Assembly (NCBI GenBank): GCA_029339505.1
Contig: JAQISU010000081.1
Coordinates: 14,731,001-14,795,000 of the forward strand
DNA from: Unio delphinus
Lineage: Eukaryota > Mollusca > Bivalvia > Unionida > Unionidae
Reading direction: 5' to 3'
DNA length: 64,000 nt
The notes under the pieces were generated by a model. The model was given only the letters and a program-made list of their open reading frames with translations. It did no database searches and was not told the DNA's origin. Of this stretch, positions 1-12,432 are shown piece by piece (within the stretch, counting starts at the first letter, position 1; every line of letters starts with the position of its first letter). The position numbers were made by a program, and so were the translations under genes.

Positions 1-744
1 CTCAAGATAGGCCACAAGAGTTGTAGGAGAAATGATATTTTTCTAAATCATTCGGTGCCAACAAAAATTTATGATGAAATTTGTTGTGCACATTCAGCAT
101 TATTGATGCATACAAGTTTTGCAGTTTATTTCATGATAAACATATTGTATATCTTTTTAAAGATATTTATATCTTTATTGGGTTTTGTTGTTGAATTATA
201 TATAACAAAAACTGTTTGAATACTTCGTAAATTACAATAGTATATGAATACCATGAAGTCTTACTATGTTCATTTTTTAAATTTGAGAATCTGTTTTGAA
301 GAAAATAATTTTCAAACAAAATTGTGATGCTTGAGGCAGAATAATTTCAAAGTTTAAATATTTAAGCACAGAGATAATGTTAGAGTATAGCTAATAATTA
401 TATAATGTTTGGGTGTACATGAGGATTCTTACTTGCCATTTCGGTATTAGACAGAGATAATGTTAGATTGTGCATTTTAGTATTAGGTACTAGCTTGTAA
501 GACAAGTCCAACTGCTAATTAATTAGACCCAGATCTGTCAGAGAACTATGTGGCAGCAATCTGAGTGTGCAGTTTTTTAGGAGAAATCAGTAGAACAAAT
601 AGCATAGACCTTGACTACAGCTGATCAGGGTCTTTGTTGTTTGCAGTTTGACTCGACTTATAAGTGAGTGTAGATAGTAGATAAGTTAGTGAGAAAGTTC
701 TATACTTAGGAAATTATAAGAAACAGAAGTAATACTTATTGTTC
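1..744. other. Left edge without a gene
   Basis: AT-rich sequence with no exon I can support. If the arrestin gene begins left of the window this is intronic. It holds one copy of a dispersed repeat (listed separately). Confidence 0.5.
518..680 (+). repeat. Dispersed agatctg-motif repeat, copy 1
   Basis: Contains gacccagatctgtca, then caatctgagtgtgcagttt, aaatcagtagaacaaata and ends gcagtttgactcgacttataagtgagt. The same word order recurs near 18.93, 19.68, 28.29 and 59.69 kb. A MITE or short SINE-like family is possible; the ends resemble each other inverted (CTTATAAG near each end in some copies), but this is not clean. Confidence 0.55.
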
Positions 745-868
745 TTGTGACAGAATATGAGTTTAGTGCCACAGAAAATTTGTACTTGACAAAATATGAG
801 TTTAGTGCCACAGAAAATTTGTACTTGACAGAATATGAGTTTAGTGCCACAGAAAATGTGTACAGGAT
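745..868. repeat. 38-39-bp tandem repeat, 3 units
   Basis: Three units of a motif containing gaatatgagtttagtgccac and ending agaaaatttgtacttgac. A second array of the same unit lies at 2812-2960. The sequence after this array (gatagagctgtactgat) is the reverse complement of the sequence before the second array (atcggtacagctctagt). Confidence 0.85.
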
Positions 869-1046
869 AGAGCTGTACTGATTAATCACCCGTACTCATA
901 ATCAGGCAGATTATTAAAACAATCTGTATAACCGTTATCAGCAGAAATAATCGGTGCCAATATAAAAAAAAAAAAAAACAACAAATTTCCAAAATATAAA
1001 TTCAATCTTCTTGTCATAGCTTTGAATTTTAAATCAGAATTAAATA

Positions 1047-2125
1047 CAGTCCTACCCGTTTATATTGACATACTTATATTGACAAGCCGTCTATGTCGAC
1101 AAAAAAACAAAGTCCCAGTCCCTTGGTCTACTATTAGTACCAAATTTACGTACATGTTGACAAAAGCCCTTGGTCCCAGCTTGAACAAATCCTTTGTTTT
1201 CTAACAATTTATGCCGACAAGCTGCCAGTTCCAACCCATACTTTGTTCAATAATTAATTTTGCCACCGCTACAAGTACATCAATGGGTCATTCTACCTCT
1301 GAAATCAGTCATATCGCACATTTTCTCACCACTCTGCAGCTAGTCAAGTCTTTGATCTTGCCACCTATCTTGTGGGTCATGTTCTTCAAATGTACTCTTA
1401 TAAAGACAACATGTACATCTGTGAGTCTTTCAGCCACTGAATTTTCTGATTGTAAACAGCTAAAATAATCAATTGATCAACAAATTTTCCCACTCAACAG
1501 GTGGTCGAAGCAGGACTGGTTTACCCTTAAATTTGCCGTCCAGCAAATTGATGCCTACTGAGAACTCCAGTATACGTTATTGTCTAAATCCCAGATATAA
1601 AAAAGCATCCAAATACGCGTGATTATGCTTTTCCGAGACTTTTGAAAGTGATCGGTGATTAAAACAAGTTTATTTTGCTGTGAAAGTTTCATTTTTAACT
1701 TTATTTACATTTACGATGGCTACCAACAGCAGTGTAAAACGCAAATTAAATTTACAGTCTTTGGAAACTAAATATATGGCAGTTAAGGAAATTGAGGGCT
1801 GAACATCTCGCAAAGAGGTCTGTGAATTTTTTCGCTTAAAAATAACACCTGTTCAGGAAGGATGAAAGCTGCAGAGTCTATAAAGAAAGACTACGTTGAA
1901 GGTAACTGTGCTCCCCAAAGGAAGAAGAAAAAGACTGCTACATTTGAAGATGTGGAGGAAGCCACAAAATGGTTCAATGAAACATTTGCAAAAAAACTTA
2001 GTGTGGAGACTTCGCTGCAACAAGTGGTTGGTTCAGTCGCTTTAATGTTCCTAATATCATCCAATAGAAAAGTATTTGTGGAGAATACATGTACTGTTGA
2101 CAGCTTTTCATTTCCATGTGAATAG
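1047..2125 (+). mobile_element. Tigger/pogo-type DNA transposon remnant, 5' part
   Basis: The element starts CAGTCCTACCC directly after a TA (1045-1046), as expected for Tc1/mariner-pogo elements, which target TA. The first about 240 bp match, in reverse complement, 30345-30705, which ends in the same terminus beside a TA. A broken transposase follows from 1716. I do not find the matching right terminus, so the copy is probably 3'-truncated. Confidence 0.72.
1716..2125 (+). pseudogene. Broken pogo/Tigger transposase, N-terminal DNA-binding part
   Basis: From ATG at 1716 the frame reads a CENP-B/pogo-like helix-turn-helix start: KRKLNLQSLETKYMAVKEIE, then a TGA, then SRKEVCEFFRLKITPVQ, a second TGA, then KKDYVEGNCAPQRKKKKTAT and FEDVEEATKWFNE. 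In the family this order (KRK..LSL..K...I..IE.G..., a second helix, basic linker, then DVE.A...WF) is the N-terminal HTH pair of Tigger and pogo transposases. Two in-frame stops and loss of the DDE domain make it a pseudogene. The open frame to 2125 after WFNE no longer resembles the family. Confidence 0.75.
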
Positions 2126-2811
2126 CACCATCCCCTTGTTAGCCTCAATAAGATGGGAAGAGAATGACCAAAATCAACGCCAATTTAAGTACATGTACAT
2201 GAAGCATGTAAATAAGAGCTACTGGTATCCAACCATGTGCTAATGCTGACATTAAATATTGGTGCAATATTTTATTGTGGATTTTATTACACAAAGGTAA
2301 CTAGAATGTAATTTGTCAATATACATGTGTATTTCACACTGATTCTCTCTTCATGTACTCAAAATTTCCATTTGTTTTCAAAGTGTAAATGCTACTCACT
2401 GACAACGGGTCACTTTTTGCAGACGATATTAACTTTTCTCTCTTAAATCAATGATAGTACTTTATAACAGTTTAATAACTGTCGGGTCACCGAAAGTTAT
2501 TTTTTTTAACTTGCATATGTCTTAGGACACGGAAAAAATTATTGTTTCATGTCCCAAGATTTACATCCGTTACAGTAGTTAACAAAAAGACCTAAAAACG
2601 GTAGAGTTTAGACATTGGTCAGCGGATAAAACCAACTGCCCCCCCCCCGCCTATTCCAGGCCTTTATTTTTTCCTAAATTATTCAGCTTATATGTGAGTA
2701 TATATACTGTGATAATGAAATAATCGGTCTCATAATCGGTATCAGCAATTTTAATAATTGGCTATACGTGGTATCGGCATAATCAGCAAAAAGTGACATC
2801 GGTACAGCTCT

Positions 2812-2960
2812 AGTACATGACAATATGAATTTAGTGCCACAGAAAATTTGTACATGACAGAATATGAATTTAGTGCCACAGAAAATGTGTACATGATGAT
2901 ATGAATTTAGTACCACAGAAAATTTGTACATGTCAGAATATGAGTTTAGTGCCACAACAA
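2812..2960. repeat. 38-39-bp tandem repeat, second array
   Basis: Four units of the motif seen at 745-868, again containing agtgccacagaaaatttgta. The two arrays are in the same orientation and bracket the Tigger remnant. Confidence 0.85.
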
Positions 2961-3191
2961 TGATGTTGTGACCCACTAGATGAACCAATCCACTGCTGTG
3001 TTCAGAGTCCCTGGTAGAAAGAGAGGACAGCAGACATTGTAGTCTTCATAAACACTCTCATCAAGAGAGATGATACTGTCGGAAGGGAACACAAACTCAC
3101 TTAATTTGTTCAAAAATGTATCAGGGAATAACCACAGACAAATCACTGTCTTCCAAAGGGTCTTTGAGTAAGACCTCGTGCCCCACACACA

Positions 3192-3342
3192 ACTATGGAA
3201 ATTTCATGTGGGATTAGTGTGTGTGTGTGTCTCAAGACATGTGGTCGCTCATAACAGATCATAACACTATAATCAGTATGTCTGTGCATGGCAATTCTGG
3301 TCTCTCAGAACAGACTATATATATATATATATATATATACAG

Positions 3343-3383
<41 letters not shown>

Positions 3384-3573
3384 TGAGAGACTACCTGTTT
3401 TGAGAGACCAGAATTGCCTTGCACATACTTACTGATTATATAGTGTTATGACCTTTTACAAGCGACCACATGTCTTGAGAGACCATTATTTTTGACAGAA
3501 GGGATGGTCTTTCAAGACAGGTTCTACTATATATATATATATATATATATCCCACATGAAATTCCCATATGAG
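3192..3573. mobile_element. Fold-back (palindromic) MITE-like element
   Basis: Outer inverted ends: ctatggaaatttcatgtggga at the left and tcccacatgaaattcccata at the right. Inside them are two long inverted arms (3229-3312 and about 3398-3484) carrying tctcaagacatgtggtcgct and ggcaattctggtctctca and their complements, separated by (TA)n. The (TA)n tracts at 3319-3380 and 3530-3551 belong to this structure. No coding capacity. Confidence 0.7.
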
Positions 3574-3816
3574 TATATATTAAAATTAAGAATATTAGCA
3601 TACAGTCAGACATTAGTATAAGAGAGTAGTTTCATGGGCAAATACAGTATAGTTTAATTATAATGTCAAAATTTTGTGTTAATGTTTTTACTGTAAATCA
3701 AATCAGCACAGGCAAGACACTCAACAATTTACAATGTAGTTGGTTTGTATCATATTTGTATTTCCAAAATTTTTATGTATAATATACTAAATTGTAAAGC
3801 AATCTTCATTGAGGTG

Positions 3817-3820
<4 letters not shown>

Positions 3821-3873
<53 letters not shown>
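3821..3873. repeat. (TC)n microsatellite
   Basis: Uninterrupted tc dinucleotides over about 50 bases. Confidence 0.95.
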
Positions 3874-3880
<7 letters not shown>

Positions 3881-4088
3881 AGATGGACAGCATTATAATA
3901 AGAGTATACTCTAAAGGAGGCTCACTTAGTTTTTTTCCAATGCATGTGCAACCTTTATTACATAACATTTTTTAACATATTTAGTTTGAAAATGTAGAAT
4001 ATGCTAAGAAAAGAAAAAAAACTTTTAAAGCGCTTTATTGTGATTATGACCAAGCAAAATAATGATGTATTTGTTTCATTATCAACAG

Positions 4089-4185
4089 GTTAAAAGATAA
4101 CTGGTGCCGGTCTGGTGGGACAGCAAAACTTAGGATCATTATCACTAATGACACACATGTTAATGTAACAGGAATCTCAATAAAG
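4089..4185 (+). CDS. Arrestin-domain gene, exon a (first visible)
   Basis: Acceptor tatcaacag before 4089, donor GTGAGA after 4185. The first G completes a codon begun in an upstream exon that I cannot find, so the gene continues to the left. It reads 32 codons, [20 protein letters not shown] then [12 protein letters not shown], the opening beta strands of an arrestin C domain, and ends at phase 0. The exon stands out from its AT-rich, repeat-rich surroundings. Confidence 0.8.
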
Positions 4186-7100
4186 GTGAGATTTTTTTTA
4201 CATATAATGAGCAATTTCTTTGATAAGTATAGTGACAGGACCAGACACATCTTGTTATAAAGTACCAGCTTTTCTAAAAGGGTAGTTGATAGGCATTACT
4301 TTGTATACCCATCCTTCTATGGGCTATAACTCGTACATTATTTGTATACCCATCCTTCTATGGGCTATAGCTCATACATTATTTGTATACCCATCCTTCT
4401 ATGTGCTATAACTTGTACATTATTTGTGTACCCATCCTTCTATGGGCTATAACTCGTACATTATTTGTATACCCATCCTTCTATGGGCTATAACTTGTAC
4501 ATTATTTGTATACCCATCCTTCTATGGGCTATAACTCATACATTATTTGTATACCCATTCTTCTATGGGCTATAACTCGTACATTATTTCTATACCCATC
4601 CTTCTATGGGCTATAACTCAGGTATTATTTGTATATCCATCCTTCTATGGGCTATAACTCGTACATTATTGTATACCCATCCTTCTGTGGGCTATAACTA
4701 CACTATTTCACTTCTGGACATCAAACTTGCACTGTGCGGATGAATCATAGGATCATTGAATCAAGGACCTAAGACCAAATAGTGATCATGGCCTACTGCA
4801 GCATTCTCTATGCACATATTGCAACAGTGCAACAGTGATTATGACCTTCTGCAACATATTGAAAATGCAGTGCGCAGGTATTACTTAGGGACAAGGAATA
4901 AAAAAAGAGCTCATCTGTACTGTTTGAAGATGAAAATTATCTGACAAGATGTTGTTGCCTGCCATCAGCCACAAATCAAGAATAGAGAAGTTTCCAACAT
5001 TGTAATCCTACCACTTGGGAGCACCTTTAAAAAAAACGTTGCAACCAACACCAGACAATTCAAGGGCTGTGGTCACAGTATAAGAACAATTTATGACAAT
5101 CTCTGTGATCACTACAGCGATATATTTTGTCTGTAGAACCTGCAATATATCCTTGATTTAATTCTTTTCCATTTCAACTTTATGAAGATCTCTGTGATCA
5201 CTACAATGATACATTTTGTCTGTTGCATCTGCTGTGCAACCATCAATTTAAATTATAGTAATAATGGAGACTTTGTATAGCACCTAATCTTTAGAAGCTC
5301 TAAGCGCTTTACAACATTAGACAACACCTAAAACATAAAAGAACCATATATAATGATGTGATTACAATAAAGCAAAAACCATAGTTAGAAACATAAAACA
5401 TGTTGAAAAATATTTAAGGTAGGAAACTTTATTAGGTCTTTAAGTTTGTTTTTGTAGTCGAAATAGGTGACTAAGTTTTAAGAGCACTCTTGAATGAGAT
5501 CATTGTGTCTTTGTCTAAGTTCAGTGGGCAGTTTGTTCCACATTGCTGGGCCCTAATATGCAAAAGAACATTGTCCAGATAACTTAATTTTCATTGTGGG
5601 AATAATGAGTATATGATTGCCAGAAGAGGAGCATACACATGGTGTGTACACATGGGTGAGGTCGAATAGGTATGATGGACTGGAATATGTCAATGAAACA
5701 TAGCAAAGAGAATAAATTTTGTGTTTGATTCTGGATCTAATGAATAGCCAATGTAGGGTACAGAGCAGGGGGGAGGTGTGCTCTGATCATGGTATTCTAA
5801 AAATGATTCGAGCAGCTGTGTTTTACACTTTTTGAAGTTTCTGCAGTAGATATTGAGATGAACCAGACAGAATTGAATTACAATATTCCAGTTTTGAAAG
5901 TACTAATGAACACACAACTGTTTTAGTGGCATCAACTGAAAGACATTTGCAAATGGAGCTGATGCATTTCAGCTAAAATGCAGGCTTGCATATGTTGATG
6001 ACATGTTGGTGCAATGAGAGAGTACAGTGGAGATAACACCTAGGTTTTATACTGACTTAATTTAATGTTGGTGTTGCTGATATTTATTGTTTGAGGTAAA
6101 GGATGTGAATGAAAAAGTCTTTGGGTTGTGATCAGAATGGCTTCAGTTGTATCATCATTCATCTGCAGCGTGTTACATGTCATCCATGATTTCACATCAG
6201 AAATATACTTCACTACACCTTGTATGGTAGCATCAGTTTGGTGGCTAGATTTGTATATTTGGGTGACATCAGCATACAATTGGTGAGCAGCTGATTGTAA
6301 AGAATGAAGAGAAGAGGTCCAAGAACAGACCCCTGTGGAACCCTACAACATTGATTAGCTGGGCTGGAGTGTATTCCATTTACGGACACAATTTGTGTCC
6401 TATCGACCAAGTAGGACTTGAACCACATGAAGACTGATGAATGCCAAATACATACTGGAGACAGTGAAGTAATATAGTATGGTCTAGTGTGTCGAATGCT
6501 GCAGACAAATCAAGGACGGTGAGGACAGTAATCTTTCCACTCTCCAAAGCAGAGAGAATGTCATTAACTACTTTCCGAAGAGTAGTTTAAGTACTGTAGC
6601 AAGGACAACAGGGTTCGTATGGTCTTTGAAGGTCTATGAGAGTTTGGGAAATCTGAGGTAGCATTTTCAAGGCCTTGAAAGTTTGGGAAAACCGAGCATA
6701 TTACCCTGAGGTCTTTAAAAGTCTTTGATAATTGAAATAAACCCCAACATTTTAATTTCTTTCCAGAATCACAAATAAAATTATCCGAAGTCGTTAGATT
6801 CGGATGTAATCTAGTTATCCTGGTTTCTTTCTTTTGATGACCCGTTCAGTTTCATTGCCACCGCAACAACAAAAGAGGCTCTGTTTGGCCATCCAAAGTT
6901 GGCCTCAGTGGCGACTTCATTAACCAGTCTTCATCAAAGCAAGACGGCTACGCACTTCATCAAAGGAAGTCACAAATAAAATTGCCTAAGGTTGTTAGCT
7001 TCAGATGTAGCTGGTTTTCCTGGCTTCTTTCTTTTGACGAATTGTTCAATTTGATTGGACGAGTCCATCTTTGGCCAATCAAAATATTCTTTACACTAAT

Positions 7101-10100
7101 TCACTCTCCTTAGAAAGTGCGCGGAAGTATAACACACTTGAGGATTCAAAATGTTCCTTGGTTTAATATAGAATCATCCATTGTAATAAATTCAATTCAC
7201 GGATCAACAGTTTCAAAGTGCGCATGCGTACACTATAGTAGAGTTAAGCAAGAGATGTTGTTCTTGAATTGCGAGTATATAAAAAGAAACATGTGCTGTG
7301 AAGCTTTAACGTTAGGAAGTCAAGTCATTTGATTAGGCAAGTAAAAAAGATAAATTTTTTTTAAAAAAACATATTTTCAGTTGACGGAATGTCCCTGTTT
7401 CTCATTGCCGACCCTCAGCTTTTTCCCCAATGATATAATATTGTTTTTAAAATTGCATTGCCGAAATTGATTTGTGTATCTATAGTCTGACTATACATCC
7501 CCGTTTGTTTGTATCCCTATCGATTTCAATAACAAAAATAATTAAATGGTAAAAAGTGCACAGAACTAAGTCAACTGCATCATTGATGTATAATTTCTAA
7601 CCTGAATGTGACCAGAATGGCACTAATACTGCCATCTCCTGCACATTTCATGATTAACAGACTTCAGACAATAATTGAGCCTGTTTTGCCCAGTACTTTG
7701 AAGTGCTTGAAATATTATTAGATTTATAGATAATGTTTATTTAAAAAATGGAGAAAAATACCGCCTAACCTTGATGAAGTGTTTTATTCTGTCCTTTCCA
7801 AAAGAAAGGAATATGTTGAACTTTGGAATGTTCTCCAGTACCGGTAAATGTTGTTGTCACATGGGCAGGCAACAGTGGAGAGAGGATTTTCTGTCAACAA
7901 ACAGGTATCTGGTGAGAACCTCAGCAGAAAAAGCCTCAGAGCTCAAAGGCTAATCATTGACACAAGGAGAAATCCAGGTGGACCTTTGGAAATCATCATT
8001 AGCAATGAAATGATGACATATGGTTCCTCTGCAAGACATAAGTACCATGCCTATCTGGTTAAGAAGAAAGCAGAGAAGGATGAGAAGAAAAACCAAAAAG
8101 GAAAGAAATGGGAGTTAGCCTTGGATGAAGTGGAAGAACTTAAAGCCAGAAAGCTGCCTCTTGAAGCTAAAATTGCCAGTCTACATGCTTCCTCTGTATA
8201 GAAGCAGAAGAGGCAGAGTTAAAAGGACTCATTGTGCTTGTCACAGAGTCAAATGCTTTTAGGAGAAGAGCAGAAGAAAAGATGACAGTGGTGGCGTCTC
8301 TTTCCAAAATGACTGAAGAGAAAAAAAAAGAAAATATAAAATAATGCGTTTAAAGCAATGCTGATGTCTGTTAAGAGAACAATTTATTTTGTATTAAATC
8401 TGACAAGTGTGTTACATATTTCTGAAAGAACAACAAATGTTAACCTGTCTTCCAGATAATTATAATACAATTTTAGGAAATTAATTATAGTTTGACTTTA
8501 ATCAGCAATCAATATTGTAGTATTTGGCATTCATTGTTTTCTCAAATAACCTGTATACACAATATTTGCAAAAATAGGTCTTGGAAATCTCTGTTTGTGG
8601 TCTTTGAAAGTTTGGGAAAAGTCTTTGAATTTATCATTCATAGTTCAGTATGAACCCTGCACAATATGCAGACTGTACATAGTCATTGCTAAAAAGACTG
8701 TTTGAATTCAGATGAGAAACAAATTGGGATCGAACAACTTTTTCTAAGATTTTTTTATATGAATGGGAGATTAGAAACTGGACTGTAATTCTTTAAATTG
8801 TTATGGTCGAGTGTTGTTTTTTCAGCAGAGGCATTACAATGGCAGTTTTGGAAAATGATGGGAATTCCTCAGATGAGAGTTATTAATAACATCAGTTAGT
8901 GAAAGCAATATTGGATCTAAGCACTCAAGCAGCAGTGGTGTTGGAATGGATCAAACTCACATGACTTTGGTGCACTCTTCATCACGATTGTATGTACTAA
9001 ATCCATAGAGACAGGTTCAGATGCTGCTAACAGTTGCCGCTGAAATTCTGTATCACAACCGTATGGTGACAATGAGTCAGTTGAAATTGTGTTGTTCAAT
9101 TATATCTCCTATGGATTGTAATTTGTCACGGAAGAAATTTGCAGACAGGTCCAGAAGGTTTACTGGAAAGAAAGTAGTTGGAAGTGTTTCTTGATATTAG
9201 CTTTTATTAATCTTGAAGCGCTCATTGCAGCTGGAACTTTCTGTTATCTTAGTACTGTAGTTGGGTCATTTTTCTGCTTGGACTACGTGATCTTCTTAGC
9301 GGCTTTATAGATTTGCTTATGAATAGTGAGTCTGGTGGAAAGCCAAAGCCTCTCAACTTTATGACAGTCTCTTTGAAAAGTGTGAAGCTGGTCCCTAACA
9401 CTGCTATACCAGAGAACACTTTTGAATTGATACCAGTAATCTGCACTTGGTTGCTGAGGCATATTTGTCAAGCAATAAATGCAGGCAATTATTGAGTTGT
9501 TCTGCTGTAGGAGGTAAGCAAATTGTTATGTTTGCTCAGATGTCATGCATTAGTTTGGTTCTTTTTATCATACGGAGGTTTCTCTTAGTAGCAAATAAAG
9601 GTGTAGGATTATTGACCAATATGTCAAAATGGCATATAATGTGGAGGTGATCTGATGCAAGTTCATGGGATACCAGGGAGAACTGTTAAATATTATCATT
9701 AGGTCTATGAAAAATCCAGTCTAAAATGTGACCATGTTTATGGATGGGTTGGTTAACTGACTGAGGTTGAAAACATGAATGGAATCAAGGAGTGTTGATG
9801 TGTATGGGTTTCCATGATAGTCGGAGTGAAAGTTCGAATCTCCAAGAATAATCAGGTTGCCGCCTATCAAATTTCCATATGCCAGCAGATTTGGGAACTA
9901 CTCCACAAAGAGAGATTCAGTTCTCAGCTATTTATCAGTGATATAATGTTTTTTAATAGAATTTTAGAATGGCAAGAGAAATAGTTTAATATCAAGCTAT
10001 TAGCATGTATAAATCAAAACTGAGTCTCAGCTTGCTGCAGCACATTCATCAAGTACATCTGATTTACCTCCCCAAAGATACCTGATATTCTTTTGTCCCT

Positions 10101-12378
10101 CTTTATCAGTTCAATTGCAGTCAAGGATGGTGCAAGGGATGCCTCTGTGTATGTTTTACAGTAAATGATGCCTCTGTGTATGTTTTCCAGCAAGTGATGC
10201 CTCTGTGTATGTTTTCCAGCAAGTGATGCCTCTGTGTATGTTTTGCAGTAAATGATGCCTCTGTGCATGTTTTCCAGTAAGTGATGCCTCTGTGTATGTT
10301 TTCCAGCAAGTGATGCCTCTGTGTATGTTTTCCAGCAAGTGATGCCTCTGTGTATGTTTTCCAGCAAGTGATGCCTCTGTGTATGTTTTCCAGTAAATGA
10401 TGCCTCTGTGCATGTTTTCCAGTAAGTGATGCCTCTGTGTATGTTTTCCAGCAATAGATGCCTCTGTGTATGTTTTCCAGCAAGTGATGCCTCTGTGTAT
10501 GTTTTCCAGCAAGTGATGCCTCTGTGTATGTTTTCCAGTAAATGATGCCTCTGTGTATGTTTTCCAGTAAATGATGCCTCTGTGTATGTTTTACAGCAAG
10601 TGATGCCTCTGTGCATGTTTTCCAGTAAGTGATGCCTCTGTGTATGTTTTCCAGCAAGTGATGCCTCTGTGTATGTTTTCCAGCAAGTGATGCCTCTGTT
10701 TATGTTTTCCAGTAAATGATGCCTCTGTGTATGTTTTCCAGTAAATGATGCCTCTGTGTATGTTTTCCAGTAAATGATGCCTCTGTGTATGTTTTACAGC
10801 AAGTGATGCCTCTGTGCATGTTTTCCAGTAAGTGATGCCTCTGTGTATGTTTTCCAACAAGTGATGCCTCTGTGTATGTTTTCCAGCAAGTGATGCCTCT
10901 GTGTATGTTTTCCAGTAAATGATGCCTCTGTGTATGTTTTACAGCAAAAAAGTGATGCCTCTGTGTATGTTTTCCAACAAGTGATGCCTCTGTGTATGTT
11001 TTCCAACAAGTGATGTCTCTGTGTATTTTTCCAACAAGTGATGCCTCTGTGTATGTTTTCCAGCGAAGATCCAAAAATTCTCAACTTTGTTAGATATACT
11101 ATAAGATGTATATTTGTGCTCCAGCCAGGAATTATTTATAAAAGGGAGGACAGATGAGAACCTGTAGCACAAGGGTCACTTTTTGCAACTTAGGGCATAT
11201 TTTGTAACAAAATAACCTGATGTCAGTAATGAAATTTAGAATTTAATTTGTTTAGAAGAAAAAACACACAAAAGCTCACTGAAAAGTTTACCCTTCATTA
11301 AATAAACTGAAAAATAAGTAACTAAATAAAAGACAACATAGATTATTTTGGGGGGGGGATTAAGATGGGGGTGACTGGAAGAACACCCCTCTTTTCCTGT
11401 AGTGGAACCACTATATTAAGCGAAAGTGAAACCACCCTGCACTACAACAATGACCCTCATAAAGAGCAAATCACCACTTATACATCTTTGCAGTCACTGC
11501 AGGTTAAATAAAATCCTCTTGCCTGATGGAATGACAGTCAATTTAGCAATGCTTGTCAAATCCCTGCCGTAAATATCCACAAGTGTTCTTCCAGATCATC
11601 TTTTCTTGGCAGTGAGTTTTTCCTGAGCATGTGTTCTCAGCATTGGGTGACATCATAGCAGCTCAGAGAGCTAACTTAATTGCATCATATGTTGTTAATA
11701 AGCTGATATTCTTGAAAAAAAATATGCTTGAGACCTTAAGGTCTGGAATTAATACAAAGTTTTCAATTTAGGAGACATGAAATGATGATGCTGGAGTTCA
11801 GAGGTTTTTGAGATTCTGTAGGTGTTCAAAATTGGTAGGTGTAAATTGCTTGATTTGGATAAGATGTTTTTATTATTTTCAAGAAATATTTGTTTGATAT
11901 GTTCTGACAAATTTGTTGCAGCTAGCTCGTTTTGGGGCACTACACACACACACATTTGATGAACTTGTCTTCAGATTACAGTTATAACTAGAGCTCTTTA
12001 TTGTATTTTATGTTAAATCCCAGGCAATTTCTTCTCAATTTATAAGAAATGAAAAAAAAAAGAATCCTACAGACTAAAGTTAACTCTTCTCAACATCTAC
12101 AGTATGTGGTGAATCACAATGTTTTATTGATGGGTTTTGCTATTAATATCCTTTTTAGTTGATAAGGGAGTTGATGTTCATGTGCAAGATAGGGTCACAA
12201 AGAAGACCCAGAGTGGATAAATGTGTAGTGGATGAAGTTGATGGCAGGGTGTTAATCCATCCAGAAGGGGAACCAGTTACTCTTGGTCAGCAGACCATTT
12301 TAAACAGTCATGCTGAAGTGTTCAATAGGTATGTCAATAAATTATTATTATTGTTGTTATTTTTGTTGCTGTTCTAAC

Positions 12379-12432
<54 letters not shown>

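Noticed and set aside
10014..11172. Open - strand frames of up to 200 codons with repeats like [20 protein letters not shown]
   Set aside because: They arise because the 29-bp satellite unit has no stop; overlapping frames are all open and no frame is favoured.
12161..12220. Exon b in another frame ([19 protein letters not shown] then stop), which looks protein-like
   Set aside because: The frame closes after 20 codons and its phase does not match exon a; the chosen frame runs through to the donor and continues the arrestin pattern.
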